From Cryobacterium sp. M96 (lineage in GTDB: Bacteria > Actinomycetota > Actinomycetes > Actinomycetales > Microbacteriaceae), in the NCBI RefSeq assembly GCF_002929845.1, contig NZ_PJJS01000038.1, forward strand, positions 18,253 to 82,252: a DNA stretch of 64,000 bases, written 5' to 3'. Position numbers and translations under genes: made by a program. The notes below the pieces were generated by a model. That model made no database searches. It was not told the origin of the DNA and saw only the letters and a program-made list of their open reading frames with translations. This document shows positions 34,985 through 44,836 of the stretch, one piece after another (within the stretch, counting starts at the first letter, position 1; each line of letters starts with the position of its first letter).

Positions 34985-35911
34985 GTGGCTATTCCGAAGA
35001 TCCTGCTCTATTACGTCTTCACCCCGCTGGCCGACCCCGAGGCCGTGCGTCTCTGGCAGCGAGACCTGTGCGAATCGTTGGGCCTGCGCGGGCGAATCCT
35101 GATCTCCACCGACGGCCTCAACGGCACCGTCGGCGGCGATCTTCCCGCGATCAAGCGCTATCTGCGCAAGACTCGGGACTACGCCCCGTTCAAGAATCTC
35201 GACGTCAAGTGGAGCGAGGGCACCGGGCTCGATGAGCAGGGTTTGAGCCTCGACTTCCCCCGGCTGGTCGTGAAGGTGCGGGATGAGATCGTGAGCTTCG
35301 GCGCACCCGGCGAGTTGCGCGTCGACGCCGGCGGCGTGGTCGGCGGCGGCGCCAAGCTCTCCCCGGCCGAGCTGCACGCCCTCGTCGGTGAGCGAGGCGA
35401 CGAGGTCGTTTTCTTTGACGGCCGCAACGCGTTCGAGGCCGAGATCGGCCGCTTCCAGAACGCGATCGTGCCGGATGTCGCCAACACCCGCGAGTTCGTG
35501 GCTGAGCTGGAGAGCGGCACGTACGACCACCTCAAGGACAAGCCCGTCGTCACCTACTGCACCGGCGGCATCCGCTGCGAGGTGCTCAGTTCCCTGATGA
35601 AGGAGCGCGGCTTCGGCGAGGTCTACCAGCTTGACGGCGGCGTCGTGCGCTACGGCGAGGCCTTCGGCGACGACGGCCTCTGGAACGGTTCGCTCTACGT
35701 CTTCGACCAGCGGATGTCGCTGGACTTCAGCGACCACACCGCCGTGATCGGGCGCTGCTTGGTGTGCGGTGAACCGACGAAGAACCTGCTCAACTGCCGA
35801 GATGCCTCCTGCCGGGAACAGCTCGTCGTCTGCCCTGGCTGCGTCGCTGCCAAGGCCCCGGCGTGCGCGGCCCACGCCACCGCCCACGCTGACGCGCACA
35901 CCGGGGCCTGA
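34985..35911 (+). CDS. trhO: tRNA uridine-34 hydroxylase (rhodanese family)
   Basis: 308 residues, YceA/TrhO type, forming 5-hydroxyuridine at the tRNA wobble position. It has an N-terminal acylphosphatase-like domain ([30 protein letters not shown]) and a rhodanese domain with the cysteine in [19 protein letters not shown]-terminal cysteine-rich segment ([18 protein letters not shown]) may bind zinc. The tail is Ala/His-rich ([11 protein letters not shown]). Confidence 0.93.
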   Translation: MAIPKILLYYVFTPLADPEAVRLWQRDLCESLGLRGRILISTDGLNGTVGGDLPAIKRYLRKTRDYAPFKNLDVKWSEGTGLDEQGLSLDFPRLVVKVRDEIVSFGAPGELRVDAGGVVGGGAKLSPAELHALVGERGDEVVFFDGRNAFEAEIGRFQNAIVPDVANTREFVAELESGTYDHLKDKPVVTYCTGGIRCEVLSSLMKERGFGEVYQLDGGVVRYGEAFGDDGLWNGSLYVFDQRMSLDFSDHTAVIGRCLVCGEPTKNLLNCRDASCREQLVVCPGCVAAKAPACAAHATAHADAHTGA

Positions 35912-35975
35912 CCGGCCGCGGTGCGCCCTCTCGCAGATGCCGACATGCTACTTCCCCGGGGCAGGAGGCGGGGCT

Positions 35976-37205
35976 GTGATTGGATGCACTGTGACCTTTG
36001 ATGCGCAGACGATCCGACCCAGCTTTCCCGCCCTCGCCACCGGCACGGCCTTCTTCGACGGCCCGGGCGGCACCCAGACCCCCCTGGCGGTCGGTTCCGC
36101 GATCGCGTCGACCCTGACCGGTCCGCTCTCGATCCGGGGAACCGGAAGTACCTCCCAGCAGAACGCGGAGGACGCCGTCACCGGGTTCCGGAGCGCCATG
36201 GCGGATCTGCTCGGCGCCGAAGAACGCGGAATCGTCTACGGACGCAGCGCCACGCAGCTGACCTACGACCTGGCGAACGCCCTGTCCGCCGGATGGGGCC
36301 CGGGCGACGAGGTCGTGGTCACCCGGCTCGACCACGACGCGAACATCCGCCCGTGGATGCAGGCCGCCGACCGGGCCGGCGCCACGGTGCGTTGGGCGGA
36401 CTTCGACCCGGCCACCGGTGAGCTGAGCGTCCCGGACATCGCCGCGGTCCTCAGCGAGCGCACCCGGCTGGTAGCCGTGACCGCCGCCTCCAACCTGATC
36501 GGCACGCGCCCGCCCGTGGCGGCGATCGCCCGGCTCGCACATTCCGTCGGCGCGCTCCTCTACGTCGACGGCGTGCACTACACGCCGCACGCGTCGGTGG
36601 ACGTCGCGGCGCTGGGAGCAGACTTCTTCGTCTGCTCGGCCTACAAGTTCTTCGGTCCGCACTGCGGGATTCTCGCTTCCGCGCCCGCGCTGCTCGAAAC
36701 AATATATCCCGACAAGCTGGTGCCCTCGAGCGACCAGGTGCCCGAGCGTTTCGAGCTGGGCACGCTCCCCTACGAGACGATGGCGGGGGTCACGGCTGCC
36801 GTCGAATTCCTCGCCGGCCTCGGCGACGCCGCGCCGGCCGGGGCCTCTCGGCGGGAGCGCCTGATCCGCTCGTCCCAGGCTCTCGAACACCACGAGGAGA
36901 CCCTGCGCGGCAAACTGGAGGCCGGCCTGGCGGAGCTGCCGGGGGCGCGACTGCACTCGAGGGCTGCCGTGCGCACACCCACCGTGCTGGTCACGTTCAC
37001 CGGCCACGACACCGCGGATGCGTCCCGCCACCTGTGCAAGCAGGGCATCCTCGCCCCCGCCGGCTCGTTCTACGCCCTCGAAGCCTCCCGGCACCTCGGA
37101 CTCGGCGACCGTGGCGGCCTGCGGATCGGCCTCGCCCCCTACAACACCGTCGATGAGGTGGCCCGGCTGCTCGCCGCACTGAGCGTCTTCCTCCGCGTCA
37201 CCTGA
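35976..37205 (+). CDS. Cysteine desulfurase-like class V aminotransferase
   Basis: PLP enzyme of the NifS-like superfamily, 409 residues from GTG 35976. The N-terminal substrate loop is FFDGPGGTQTP, and the PLP lysine is in CSAYKFFGPHCG. The histidine and aspartate of the cofactor pocket are in TRLDHDANIRPW and LYVDGVHYTPH. These proteins often annotate as cysteine desulfurase-like and may use other substrates; the catalytic cysteine loop of IscS is not recognised. AGGAGG (35964-35969) places the start at 35976. GTG 35991 is an alternative. Confidence 0.85.
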   Translation: MIGCTVTFDAQTIRPSFPALATGTAFFDGPGGTQTPLAVGSAIASTLTGPLSIRGTGSTSQQNAEDAVTGFRSAMADLLGAEERGIVYGRSATQLTYDLANALSAGWGPGDEVVVTRLDHDANIRPWMQAADRAGATVRWADFDPATGELSVPDIAAVLSERTRLVAVTAASNLIGTRPPVAAIARLAHSVGALLYVDGVHYTPHASVDVAALGADFFVCSAYKFFGPHCGILASAPALLETIYPDKLVPSSDQVPERFELGTLPYETMAGVTAAVEFLAGLGDAAPAGASRRERLIRSSQALEHHEETLRGKLEAGLAELPGARLHSRAAVRTPTVLVTFTGHDTADASRHLCKQGILAPAGSFYALEASRHLGLGDRGGLRIGLAPYNTVDEVARLLAALSVFLRVT

Positions 37206-37289
37206 CCCGGTCGTCTCCGCCCCTAGGCTGGAACCAGATCCCAGAGATCGACTATCAGCGCGGGACTACCAGCAACGAAGGGGGAACGG

Positions 37290-38210
37290 ATGCCGGTCGG
37301 CGCGGTCATCGAGTTCAGCAACATCACCAAGACGTTCGGCAACGTCACCGCGGTGGACAACCTGTCCTTCACCGTGGAGCCCGGCCGGGTCACCGGCTTT
37401 CTCGGCCCCAACGGCGCCGGAAAGACCACCACGCTGCGCATGCTGCTCGGGCTGGTCGCGCCCACGTCCGGCACGGCCACCATCGACGGCATCCGCTACC
37501 GTGACCTGCCGCGCCCGCTGCAGACCGTCGGGGCCGCCCTGGAGGCAGCCAGCTTCCATCCCGGCCGCAGTGCCCGGAACCACCTGGCGGTCTACGCCAT
37601 CGCGGCGGGGCTGCCCTCCGCCCGCATCGACGCGGTGCTGCACACGGTCGGCCTCGGCGCACACGGCGCCCAGCGTGTCGGCGGCTTCTCGCTCGGCATG
37701 CGGCAGCGGCTCGGCCTGGCCTTCACCCTGCTCGGCGACCCCGGCGTGCTCGTGTTGGACGAGCCGATCAACGGGCTCGACCCGGAGGGGATCAAATGGA
37801 TCCGCGGCTTCCTCCGCACCATGGCCGACGAGGGGCGCACGGTCCTGGTCAGCTCCCACCTGCTCTCCGAGGTGCAGCAGAGCGTCGACGACGTGATCAT
37901 CATCGCCGACGGAGCCCTCGTGCACCGAGGCACCCTGTCGAGCCTCGAGACCGAGGCGGCGCCGCGCATCCTGGTCGACTCCCCCGACCGCACTGCTCTT
38001 GAGGCCGCCCTCAGCCAGGCCGGCATCGAGTTTTCCACCGGGCGCACCGGGTTGTTCGCCGCTGCGCCCGACCCGGCCCTGATCGGCCACATCGCGTTCT
38101 CGGCCGGCGTGGAACTCAGCGCTTTGCACCGGGAGAGGAAGGGGCTCGAGGAGGCATTCCTCGCCCTCGTGAACGGCCACGCAAACGGAAACGGAGGCGA
38201 GTCGCGATGA
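37290..38210 (+). CDS. ABC transporter ATP-binding protein
   Basis: 306 residues. Walker A is GPNGAGKTTT, the signature FSLGMRQRLGLAF, Walker B LVLDEPINGLDPEG and the switch histidine VSSHLLSEV. It is of the DrrA/CcmA-like exporter class with a C-terminal extension after about residue 220. It is coupled to the permease gene by ATGA. Substrate unknown; antibiotic or lipid export is typical for the class. Confidence 0.93.
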   Translation: MPVGAVIEFSNITKTFGNVTAVDNLSFTVEPGRVTGFLGPNGAGKTTTLRMLLGLVAPTSGTATIDGIRYRDLPRPLQTVGAALEAASFHPGRSARNHLAVYAIAAGLPSARIDAVLHTVGLGAHGAQRVGGFSLGMRQRLGLAFTLLGDPGVLVLDEPINGLDPEGIKWIRGFLRTMADEGRTVLVSSHLLSEVQQSVDDVIIIADGALVHRGTLSSLETEAAPRILVDSPDRTALEAALSQAGIEFSTGRTGLFAAAPDPALIGHIAFSAGVELSALHRERKGLEEAFLALVNGHANGNGGESR

Positions 38211-39049
38211 CGTCCTTCAGCCGCGCCCTCGGTGCCGAGTTCGCCAAGCTCGGCACAACGCGCCTGTGGTGGGTCCTCGCCGCGGTCATGTTCGGTTATA
38301 TCGCCCTGCTCGCCGGCGGCCTCTCGGCGCTGTTCGCGGGGATCGAGAGCGGCGCGATCAGCCCGGATGCCGCCGGTACCGGATCCCAGGGACTCGCCGG
38401 GTTCGGCAGCCTCCCACCCCTGATCTACAGCTTCGCGTCATCCGTCGGCTATGTCTTCCCGGTTCTGCTCGGGACCCTCGCCACTACGGGCGAATTCCGG
38501 CACCAGACCCTCACCCCCACGTTCCTCGCCAATCCCCGGCGGGCCCAGGTGCTCGGGGCCAAGACGATCGCTCTCTTCGTGGTCGGCGCGGTCTTCGGGG
38601 TCGTCGCGCTGCTCGCATCCGTCGGCGTCGGCGCGCTCGTCATCAACGCGTTCGACGTCGACCCGCTGCTGGCCGATAGCGCTACCTGGGCGCTGATCGG
38701 CCGCACGGTTCTCGCCATGGCCATCTGGTCGACCATTGGTGTGGGCCTCGGCGTGCTCGTGCATAGCCAAGTGGCGTCGATCGTCATCGTGCTCGCCTTC
38801 ACCCAGTTCGTCGAACCGCTGCTGCGCTTCGCATCCCTGTTCACCGACGTGACGCGAGGGATCGGCAACTACCTGCCGGGGGCCGCCTCCGATGCCCTGG
38901 TCGGCGCGAGCTTTTTCACCCTCGCCGCGCCGGGAGGCACCCCGGCGGCGCTGCTCGAGTGGTGGCAGGGCGGGCTCGTCCTCCTGGCCTACATGCTCGC
39001 CGCGACCGTGATCGGCTATGCGGTCAGCTGGAAGCGCGACGTCACCTGA
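38207..39049 (+). CDS. ABC-2 type transporter permease
   Basis: 280 residues with about six helices. The N-terminus FSRALGAEFAKLGTTRLWW and GEFRHQTLTPTFLANPRRAQVL are typical of ABC-2 permeases that pair with the preceding ATPase. The start overlaps its stop by ATGA (38207-38210). Confidence 0.9.
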   Translation: MTSFSRALGAEFAKLGTTRLWWVLAAVMFGYIALLAGGLSALFAGIESGAISPDAAGTGSQGLAGFGSLPPLIYSFASSVGYVFPVLLGTLATTGEFRHQTLTPTFLANPRRAQVLGAKTIALFVVGAVFGVVALLASVGVGALVINAFDVDPLLADSATWALIGRTVLAMAIWSTIGVGLGVLVHSQVASIVIVLAFTQFVEPLLRFASLFTDVTRGIGNYLPGAASDALVGASFFTLAAPGGTPAALLEWWQGGLVLLAYMLAATVIGYAVSWKRDVT

Positions 39050-39071
39050 ACACCTGACCCGAACGCCCGCG

Positions 39072-39083
39072 TAGTCTCGACGC
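39072..39083 (+). promoter_or_regulatory. Leaderless -10 of the AcuI-like gene
   Basis: TAGTCT (39072-39077), six bases, then ATG 39084. The hexamer is identical to that of the FAD oxidoreductase at 29585. Confidence 0.65.
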
Positions 39084-40100
39084 ATGGGTATTGAGACTGA
39101 GTTCCGGGCCATCGTCGTCGACCGCATCGAAAATGCCGAGGGCCGGAAGACGCAGAGCGCGGCCCTCCGCGTGGTTGACGACGGCTTCCTGATGGCCGGC
39201 GACGTCACCATCGCGGTCGAGTACTCAAGCATCAACTACAAGGACGGGCTCGCCCTGATGGGCCGCCCCGGGGTCGTGCGCGCCTGGCCCCTGGTCGCCG
39301 GGATCGACCTGGTCGGAACGGTCGAGCAGAGCGCCGACCCGCGCTGGTCGGCCGGAGACCAGGTCATCCTCAACGGGGCCGGTCTGAGCGAGACGCACCA
39401 CGGCGGGTTGGCCGAACGGGCCCGCGTGTCGGGGGGCTCCCTGGTGCGGCTGCCGAGCGGTATCAGCGCCGTGCGGGCCGCCGCGATCGGCACGGCCGGG
39501 TTCACCGCCATGCTGTCCGTGCTCGGCCTCGAACGGGGTGGGGTCACGCCGGAGTCCGGTGCCGTGCTCGTGACCGGCGCTGCCGGCGGGGTCGGCAGCG
39601 TCGCCGTGGCACTGCTCGCCGCCCGCGGCTTCCAGGTGCACGCGTCAACCGGCCGCATCGATGAGCTCGGGGACTACCTGCGCGGGCTCGGTGCCGTCGA
39701 ACTCGTCGATCGCCGCACCCTCAGCGAGGCCGGCAAACCGCTGCAGGGCCAGCGCTGGGCCGGGGCCGTCGATTCGGTCGGCAGCGCGACCCTCGCCAAC
39801 GTCCTCGCCCAGACGAACTACGGCGGAGTGGTCACCTCCTGCGGCCTGGCCCAGGGGGCCGACCTTCCGGCCACGGTCATGCCCTTCATCCTGCGCGCCG
39901 TCAGCCTGATCGGGATCAATTCGGTCGAGGCTCCGCTCGCCCAGCGCGAGGAGGCCTGGCAGCGCCTCGCCTCGGACCTCGACCTGGGCCTGCTCGACCA
40001 CCTCACCCAGGTGATCCCGCTGGAGGCGAGCTTCGATGCCGCCGCGGGCATCCTCGCGGGCACCATGCACGGTCGAACCGTCGTCGACGTGCGCCGCTAG
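39084..40100 (+). CDS. acuI: Acrylyl-CoA reductase / YhdH-family quinone oxidoreductase
   Basis: Zinc-free medium-chain reductase, 338 residues. YhdH/AcuI marks are SSINYKDGLALMG, PLVAGIDLVGTVE, the NADPH-binding VTGAAGGVGSVAVALLA and GINSVEAPLAQRE. AcuI reduces toxic acryloyl-CoA to propionyl-CoA with NADPH. Close relatives act on other enones, so the substrate assignment is moderate. Confidence 0.85.
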   Translation: MGIETEFRAIVVDRIENAEGRKTQSAALRVVDDGFLMAGDVTIAVEYSSINYKDGLALMGRPGVVRAWPLVAGIDLVGTVEQSADPRWSAGDQVILNGAGLSETHHGGLAERARVSGGSLVRLPSGISAVRAAAIGTAGFTAMLSVLGLERGGVTPESGAVLVTGAAGGVGSVAVALLAARGFQVHASTGRIDELGDYLRGLGAVELVDRRTLSEAGKPLQGQRWAGAVDSVGSATLANVLAQTNYGGVVTSCGLAQGADLPATVMPFILRAVSLIGINSVEAPLAQREEAWQRLASDLDLGLLDHLTQVIPLEASFDAAAGILAGTMHGRTVVDVRR

Positions 40101-40114
40101 CACGCGACTCCGAG

Positions 40115-40162
40115 GCTGCGGCTGCGGCTGCCGCTGTGGCTGCCGCTGCCGCTGCCGCTGCG
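40115..40162. repeat. Hexanucleotide repeat, eight GCTGCN-type units
   Basis: Eight consecutive 6-bp units of GCTGCG, GCTGCC or GCTGTG. It lies between the acuI stop and copy 3 of the 100-bp element and is non-coding. Confidence 0.9.
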
Positions 40163-40174
40163 GCTTAACGTCGT

Positions 40175-40274
40175 CCCGAACGAATCCGACGGAGATTTTG
40201 CTCAAAACAGGCCCTAAACATCCGTCTCAGTCCGGAATCGGTAGAATCTCCGTCGAATCGGTTCGACAGCGGAC
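40175..40274 (+). repeat. 100-bp inverted-repeat element, copy 3
   Basis: Arms at 40178-40200 (GAACGAATCCGACGGAG...) and 40242-40264 enclose a 41-bp interior, the same geometry as the copies at 10438 and 31935. The flanks CCC and RACRSCGGRC are present. It lies between the convergent acuI gene and the small PH-like gene. Its arms have diverged more than in the other copies. Confidence 0.88.
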
Positions 40275-40294
40275 GTGCTCGACCAGTGGGACGG

Positions 40295-40645
40295 TCAACC
40301 GCCGAGCTTGAGCGACGCGATCAGGTCCGGGGCGTGGTTGGTGGTCAGGATCACCCGGGAGAACTCGTCGTCAATGAGGTCGATCACGACCGCCTGGCGC
40401 TTGCGCTTGATCGCCAGGAAGTCCTTGCCGCCGCGGAACTTCCAGGTGCCCACCGCGACCACCAGCGGCAGGCCCACCCCGGGAGAACGGATCCCGCGGA
40501 TCCAGATCCACGGGTCATCCGTGATCGTCACCGAACGGATGTTCCCGCGCGGTACGACGATGTCCTCGCGCCGCAGGGCGAGGGTCTTCTCCGCTTTCGT
40601 GAGGTGGATCTCAAGCCGGTCAGGGTGAACGCGGAGGGAAGCCAT
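40295..40645 (-). CDS. Hypothetical protein, PH-like beta fold
   Basis: 116 residues, mostly predicted beta strand with a C-terminal helix: RLEIHLTKAEKTLALRREDIVVPRGNIRSVTIT, then FLAIKRKRQAVVIDLIDDEFSRVILT. It resembles the bacterial PH-domain style of small single-domain proteins. No catalytic motif. ATG 40645 is six bases after CAGACT (40657-40652, minus strand), a candidate leaderless promoter. Function unknown. Confidence 0.7.
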   Translation of the reverse strand: MASLRVHPDRLEIHLTKAEKTLALRREDIVVPRGNIRSVTITDDPWIWIRGIRSPGVGLPLVVAVGTWKFRGGKDFLAIKRKRQAVVIDLIDDEFSRVILTTNHAPDLIASLKLGG

Positions 40646-40733
40646 GCGTCTAGTCTGCCTGTTCCGGGACGAAATCCACCTGTCGGAACCTCACAAAGGA
40701 ATAACTCCCGGGTGTACGGGTCACACCTGCGGG

Positions 40734-42065
40734 TCACACCTGCGGGGTCGCGGCGGCCGCGGCCTTCGCTGCGGCAGGGAGGGCGTCAAGGATCCAGCCG
40801 ACCGCGCTCTCGTCGTGGGCGTTGGAGACGAACCAGGCCTCGAACACGGACGGCGGCAGCGAAACGCCCTGATCCAGCATGGAGTGGAAGAACGGACCGT
40901 AGCGGAACGTCTCCTGGCGCTGCACCTGAGCGTAGTTCCGAGGCGCGCTGGCGGCGGCTTCGGCACCGAATACGAAGCTGAACAGGTTGCCGGCCCGCTG
41001 CACGCTGTGCGCGACACCCTCGGCCGAGAAGGCGGCGGAGACGGCCTCGGAGAGCAGCAGCGCGGTGGCGTCGATGCGCTCGTAGACGCTCTCGTCCAGG
41101 GCCCGCAAGGTGGCGATGCCGGCGGCGACCGCCACCGGGTTCCCGGAGAGCGTGCCGGCCTGATAGACCGGGCCGTTCGGAGCCAGGAAGTCCATCACGT
41201 CGGCGCGACCGCCGAGGGCCGCCACCGGCAGGCCTCCGCCGATGACCTTGCCGTAGGTGAACAGGTCCGGCGTGTAGTCCGCCTGCCCCTGGCCCACGGT
41301 GTCCAGTCCCCAGTAGCCGGCCGGATGCACCCGGAAGCCGGTGAGGACCTCGTCGATGATGAGGAGCGCGCCTTGCTCGTGCGCGAGGGCGGTGAGCGCG
41401 GCGTTGAAGCCGGCGTCGGGAGCCACGACACCCATGTTCGCCGCCGCCGCCTCGGTGATCACGGCGGCGATCCGGCCCGGGTGCGCCTCGAAGGCGACTC
41501 GTACGGCATCCAGGTCGTTGTACGGCAGCACGAGGGTCTGCGCGGCCGTCGCTGCCGTGACCCCGGCCGAGCCGGGCAGGGCCAACGTGGCCAGGCCGGA
41601 CCCTGCCTGAGCCAGCAGTCCGTCCGAGTGACCGTGGTAATGCCCGGCGAACTTGATCAGCAGGTCGCGACCGGTGAAACCGCGGGCCAGACGGATGGCC
41701 GTCATGGTGGCCTCGGTGCCGGTCGAGACCAGGCGCAGCTTCTCGACCGCGCCGACGCGTTCCTCGATCAGTTCGGCCAGGATGGTCTCGCCGGGCGTAG
41801 AGGCACCGAAGGACAGGCCGAGCGCGGCGGCATCCTGCACCGCCTGCACGACCTCCGGGTGGGCGTGGCCGAGGATGGCCGGGCCCCAGGAGCTGACCAG
41901 GTCGACGTATTCACGCCCGTCCGAGTCGGTGACGTAGGCACCCTTCGCTTTCACCAGGAACAGCGGGGTGCCCCCGACCGACCGGAAGGCCCGAACGGGT
42001 GAGTTCACTCCGCCGGGGATGGCGCGCTGCGCGCGGGCGAAGAGATCGTCGTTGCGGGACATCAT
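40734..42065 (-). CDS. hemL: Glutamate-1-semialdehyde 2,1-aminomutase
   Basis: Makes 5-aminolevulinate from glutamate-1-semialdehyde, 443 residues. Marks are [12 protein letters not shown] at the N-terminus, [39 protein letters not shown] and the PLP lysine in [12 protein letters not shown]. Its ATG 42065 overlaps the hemB stop (ATGA); ATG 42062 is the alternative. It is the last gene of the minus-strand heme run, which places the second enzyme of the pathway at the end of the operon. Confidence 0.96.
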   Translation of the reverse strand: MMSRNDDLFARAQRAIPGGVNSPVRAFRSVGGTPLFLVKAKGAYVTDSDGREYVDLVSSWGPAILGHAHPEVVQAVQDAAALGLSFGASTPGETILAELIEERVGAVEKLRLVSTGTEATMTAIRLARGFTGRDLLIKFAGHYHGHSDGLLAQAGSGLATLALPGSAGVTAATAAQTLVLPYNDLDAVRVAFEAHPGRIAAVITEAAAANMGVVAPDAGFNAALTALAHEQGALLIIDEVLTGFRVHPAGYWGLDTVGQGQADYTPDLFTYGKVIGGGLPVAALGGRADVMDFLAPNGPVYQAGTLSGNPVAVAAGIATLRALDESVYERIDATALLLSEAVSAAFSAEGVAHSVQRAGNLFSFVFGAEAAASAPRNYAQVQRQETFRYGPFFHSMLDQGVSLPPSVFEAWFVSNAHDESAVGWILDALPAAAKAAAAATPQV

Positions 42066-43051
42066 CGGGCCTGTCTTTCGTTGAACCAGGTGGCCAGTTC
42101 GACCGCCCAGTAGGTGAGCACGGCGTCCGCTCCGGCGCGACGGATGCTGAGCACGGACTCCTCGACGGCCCGGCGGCGGTCGATCCAGCCGTGGGCGGCT
42201 GCGGCCTCAATCATCGCGTATTCACCGGACACCTGGTAGGCCCAGACCGGAACGTCACTGACGGCGGCGACCTCGGCGAGCACGTCGAGATAGCTGCCGG
42301 CGGGCTTCACCATCACGACGTCGGCGCCCTCCTGGATGTCGAGCCGGGCCTCGCGCACGCCCTCCCGGCGGTTCGCCGGGTCGAGCTGGTAGCTGCGCCG
42401 GTCACCGTCGAGGGTTGACTCCACCGCGTCGCGGAAGGGACCGTAGAAGGCCGAGGCGTACTTGGCCGAGTAGGCGAGCACGGCCGTATCGACGTAGCCG
42501 TTCTGGTCGAGCGCCTGGCGCACGGCGGCAACCTGGCCGTCCATCATTCCGCTCAGGCCGAGCAGCTGCGAGCCGGAGGCCGCCTGCACGAGCGCCATGT
42601 CGCAGTAGCGCTCGAGGGTGGAATCGTTGTCGACGCTGCCGTCTGCGCCGACCAATCCGCAGTGGCCGTGGTCGGTGAACTCGTCGAGGCAGAGGTCGGT
42701 CTGCACGACGAGGGCGTCGCCGACCTCGTCGGCCAGCGCGCGGGTGGCGGCGTTGAGGATGCCGTCGGGATCGGTCGCCCCGGAGCCGACGGCGTCGCGC
42801 ACGGTCGGCACCCCGAAGAGCATGACGCCGCCGATGCCCGCTCCCGCGGCCTCGGTCACCGCCCGCCGGGCGCTGTCAATGGTGTGCTGAACCACCCCGG
42901 GCATCGACTGGATCGGCATCGGGTCGCCGCTGCCCTCCCGCACGAACATCGGAAGAACCAATTCGGAGGGGTGCAGACGGATTTCGCTGGCCAGGCGACG
43001 GAGCGCGGGAGTGGTGCGCAACCGTCGCGGGCGGATGACGGGGTTTATCAC
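42062..43051 (-). CDS. hemB: Porphobilinogen synthase (ALA dehydratase)
   Basis: Condenses two 5-aminolevulinate molecules, 329 residues. The Schiff-base lysines are in [17 protein letters not shown] and [11 protein letters not shown]. The metal loop reads [15 protein letters not shown], with the middle zinc cysteine of E. coli HemB replaced by Asp. The metal requirement may therefore differ from strictly zinc enzymes. It lies 40 bp after hemD. Confidence 0.96.
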   Translation of the reverse strand: MINPVIRPRRLRTTPALRRLASEIRLHPSELVLPMFVREGSGDPMPIQSMPGVVQHTIDSARRAVTEAAGAGIGGVMLFGVPTVRDAVGSGATDPDGILNAATRALADEVGDALVVQTDLCLDEFTDHGHCGLVGADGSVDNDSTLERYCDMALVQAASGSQLLGLSGMMDGQVAAVRQALDQNGYVDTAVLAYSAKYASAFYGPFRDAVESTLDGDRRSYQLDPANRREGVREARLDIQEGADVVMVKPAGSYLDVLAEVAAVSDVPVWAYQVSGEYAMIEAAAAHGWIDRRRAVEESVLSIRRAGADAVLTYWAVELATWFNERQAR

Positions 43052-43091
43052 CCGTCAATGCTACGTCGCCGGGCCGGGCGTGCGCGAACCG

Positions 43092-43886
43092 TCAGCGGGA
43101 TCGGGCGACGTGCACCAGGGCCTGGATCAAGGACTCGGCGCTGGGCGAGTCGGCCACGACGTCGACGCGCAGGCCGATGGCCGCCGCATCCCGCGCCGTG
43201 CGCGGCCCGATGCAGGCCACCACGGTCGATTCGGGGATCGGCCCGAGTTGGTCCTGCACCTGCTGCGCCACGCTTCCGGAGGTGACGAGCAGGGCCTGGA
43301 CAGTGCCGGCCGCGACGTCCGCGACGACGCGCTGGTCGACCGGGACGCCGATGGTGCGGTATGCGACGACCGATTCGACGTCGTGGCCGATCCGGCGCAG
43401 CCCCTCGGTCAGCAGCGGCTTGGCGATTTCCGAGCGGAGAGTGAGGATGCGCAGCGGCACCTGGCCCGAGGTGGCCGTTTCCCACTCCTCGAGGAGTCCG
43501 CGGGCCGAGTTGTCTTCGGAGGGGACGATGTCGACCCGGTAACCGGCCGCGATCAGGGCCGCGGCCGTTGTCTCGCCGACCGCCGCGATGCGCGTGGACG
43601 CGGCCACGACGGCACGGTGCGACGACAGAACGTCAACGGTCGTGGCGCTGGTCACGGTCATCCAGTCGAAGTCGCCCGCCGCGAGGCGTGCCAGGGCGGC
43701 CTCGAGCGCGGGGGCGTCGTCGGTCGGGGCGAAGTTGATCATGGGGGCCACGATCGGCTGGGCGCCCTTGGAACGCAGGTCGGCGGCGACGTGGTCGCCC
43801 CACGGGCCGCCGCGCGGCACGAGAACCCGCCAGCCGGTGAGCGGCTTGGCGAGGCTGGCTTTTGTCTTGTAACGCGAGTTCATCAC
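43092..43886 (-). CDS. hemD: Uroporphyrinogen-III synthase
   Basis: Cyclises hydroxymethylbilane to uroporphyrinogen III. 264 residues in two alternating Rossmann-like domains. This family is poorly conserved, but WRVLVPRGGPWG, FDWMTVTSATTV, AAVGETTAAAL, YRTIGVP, LLVTSGSVAQQV and CIGPRTARDAAAIGL are its typical segments. The start at 43886 overlaps the hemC stop (ATGA), which supports the assignment. Confidence 0.92.
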   Translation of the reverse strand: MMNSRYKTKASLAKPLTGWRVLVPRGGPWGDHVAADLRSKGAQPIVAPMINFAPTDDAPALEAALARLAAGDFDWMTVTSATTVDVLSSHRAVVAASTRIAAVGETTAAALIAAGYRVDIVPSEDNSARGLLEEWETATSGQVPLRILTLRSEIAKPLLTEGLRRIGHDVESVVAYRTIGVPVDQRVVADVAAGTVQALLVTSGSVAQQVQDQLGPIPESTVVACIGPRTARDAAAIGLRVDVVADSPSAESLIQALVHVARSR

Positions 43887-44836
43887 GAAGTCACCTTGAT
43901 CGGGGCGAAGTCGGCAGCGCCGCCGGCGAGCAGGTCAAACGAAACACGGTTGGACACGTCTTGCGCGGCTTCGGCCAGGTGCGCAATGGAGTGGGAGTCG
44001 GGGGTGGCGGCATGGGAGCTCACGACGCTGCGGGAGCCGTCCGGGCTGTACACCGTGGCGGTGAGGAACAGGAGCCCGTCGTCGATCGCGGCCATGGCGC
44101 CGATGGGCGCGGCGCAGCCGGCTTCGAGCCGCTCCAGCACCAGACGCTCGGCCATGACGGTGGTCTGGCTGGTCGAGTGATTGATCGCAGTGAGGGCCGT
44201 GGCGAGAGTACGGTCGAGCTTCCCGTCGCGCACCTCGAGCGCGAGCGCGCCCTGGCCGGGAGCGGTCGGCCAATCCGACAGTTCCAGGTATTCGCCGTCC
44301 ACGGACTCGAGCAGCGCCAGCCGGCTGAGGCCCGCGGCGGCGAGCACGACGGCGTCGAGGTCGCCCTCGGCCACACGGTTCAGACGGGTCTCCACGTTGC
44401 CACGGATGTCCACGACGTCCAGGTCCGGGCGCAGCGATCGCAGCTGGGCGGCCCGGCGCGGTGACCCTGTGCCGACTCGCGCGCCCTCGGGCAGCGTGGT
44501 CAGGTTCAGCCCATCGCGGGCGCACAGCACGTCGCGCGCATCCGCCCGCTTCGGGGTGGCGCCGATTCGGAGGCCCGGGTAGGCGGCCGTCGGCAGATCC
44601 TTGAAGGAATGCACGACGACGTCGCATTCTTCGGCCAGGAGCGACTCCCGCAGGGCGCTGGCGAAGACGCCCGTGCCGCCCAGGCTTGACAGAGACTCGC
44701 GGGAGGTGTCGCCGTGCGTCGTGACCGTGACGATTTCGACCTCGGAGCCGGACGCGGTCGCGATGCGGTTCGCAATCGCAGTGGTCTGCGCCAGGGCGAG
44801 CGCGCTGCCACGGGTTCCGACGCGGATCAGGCTCAC
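43883..44836 (-). CDS. hemC: Hydroxymethylbilane synthase (porphobilinogen deaminase)
   Basis: Polymerises four porphobilinogens, 317 residues. It has RVGTRGSALALAQT at the N-terminus, VVHSFKDLPT, GTGSPRRAAQL, and the dipyrromethane-cofactor cysteine in LEAGCAAPIGA. The GTG start at 44836 is chosen because it overlaps the hemH stop (GTGA) and begins directly at the conserved N-terminus. Confidence 0.96.
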   Translation of the reverse strand: MSLIRVGTRGSALALAQTTAIANRIATASGSEVEIVTVTTHGDTSRESLSSLGGTGVFASALRESLLAEECDVVVHSFKDLPTAAYPGLRIGATPKRADARDVLCARDGLNLTTLPEGARVGTGSPRRAAQLRSLRPDLDVVDIRGNVETRLNRVAEGDLDAVVLAAAGLSRLALLESVDGEYLELSDWPTAPGQGALALEVRDGKLDRTLATALTAINHSTSQTTVMAERLVLERLEAGCAAPIGAMAAIDDGLLFLTATVYSPDGSRSVVSSHAATPDSHSIAHLAEAAQDVSNRVSFDLLAGGAADFAPIKVTS

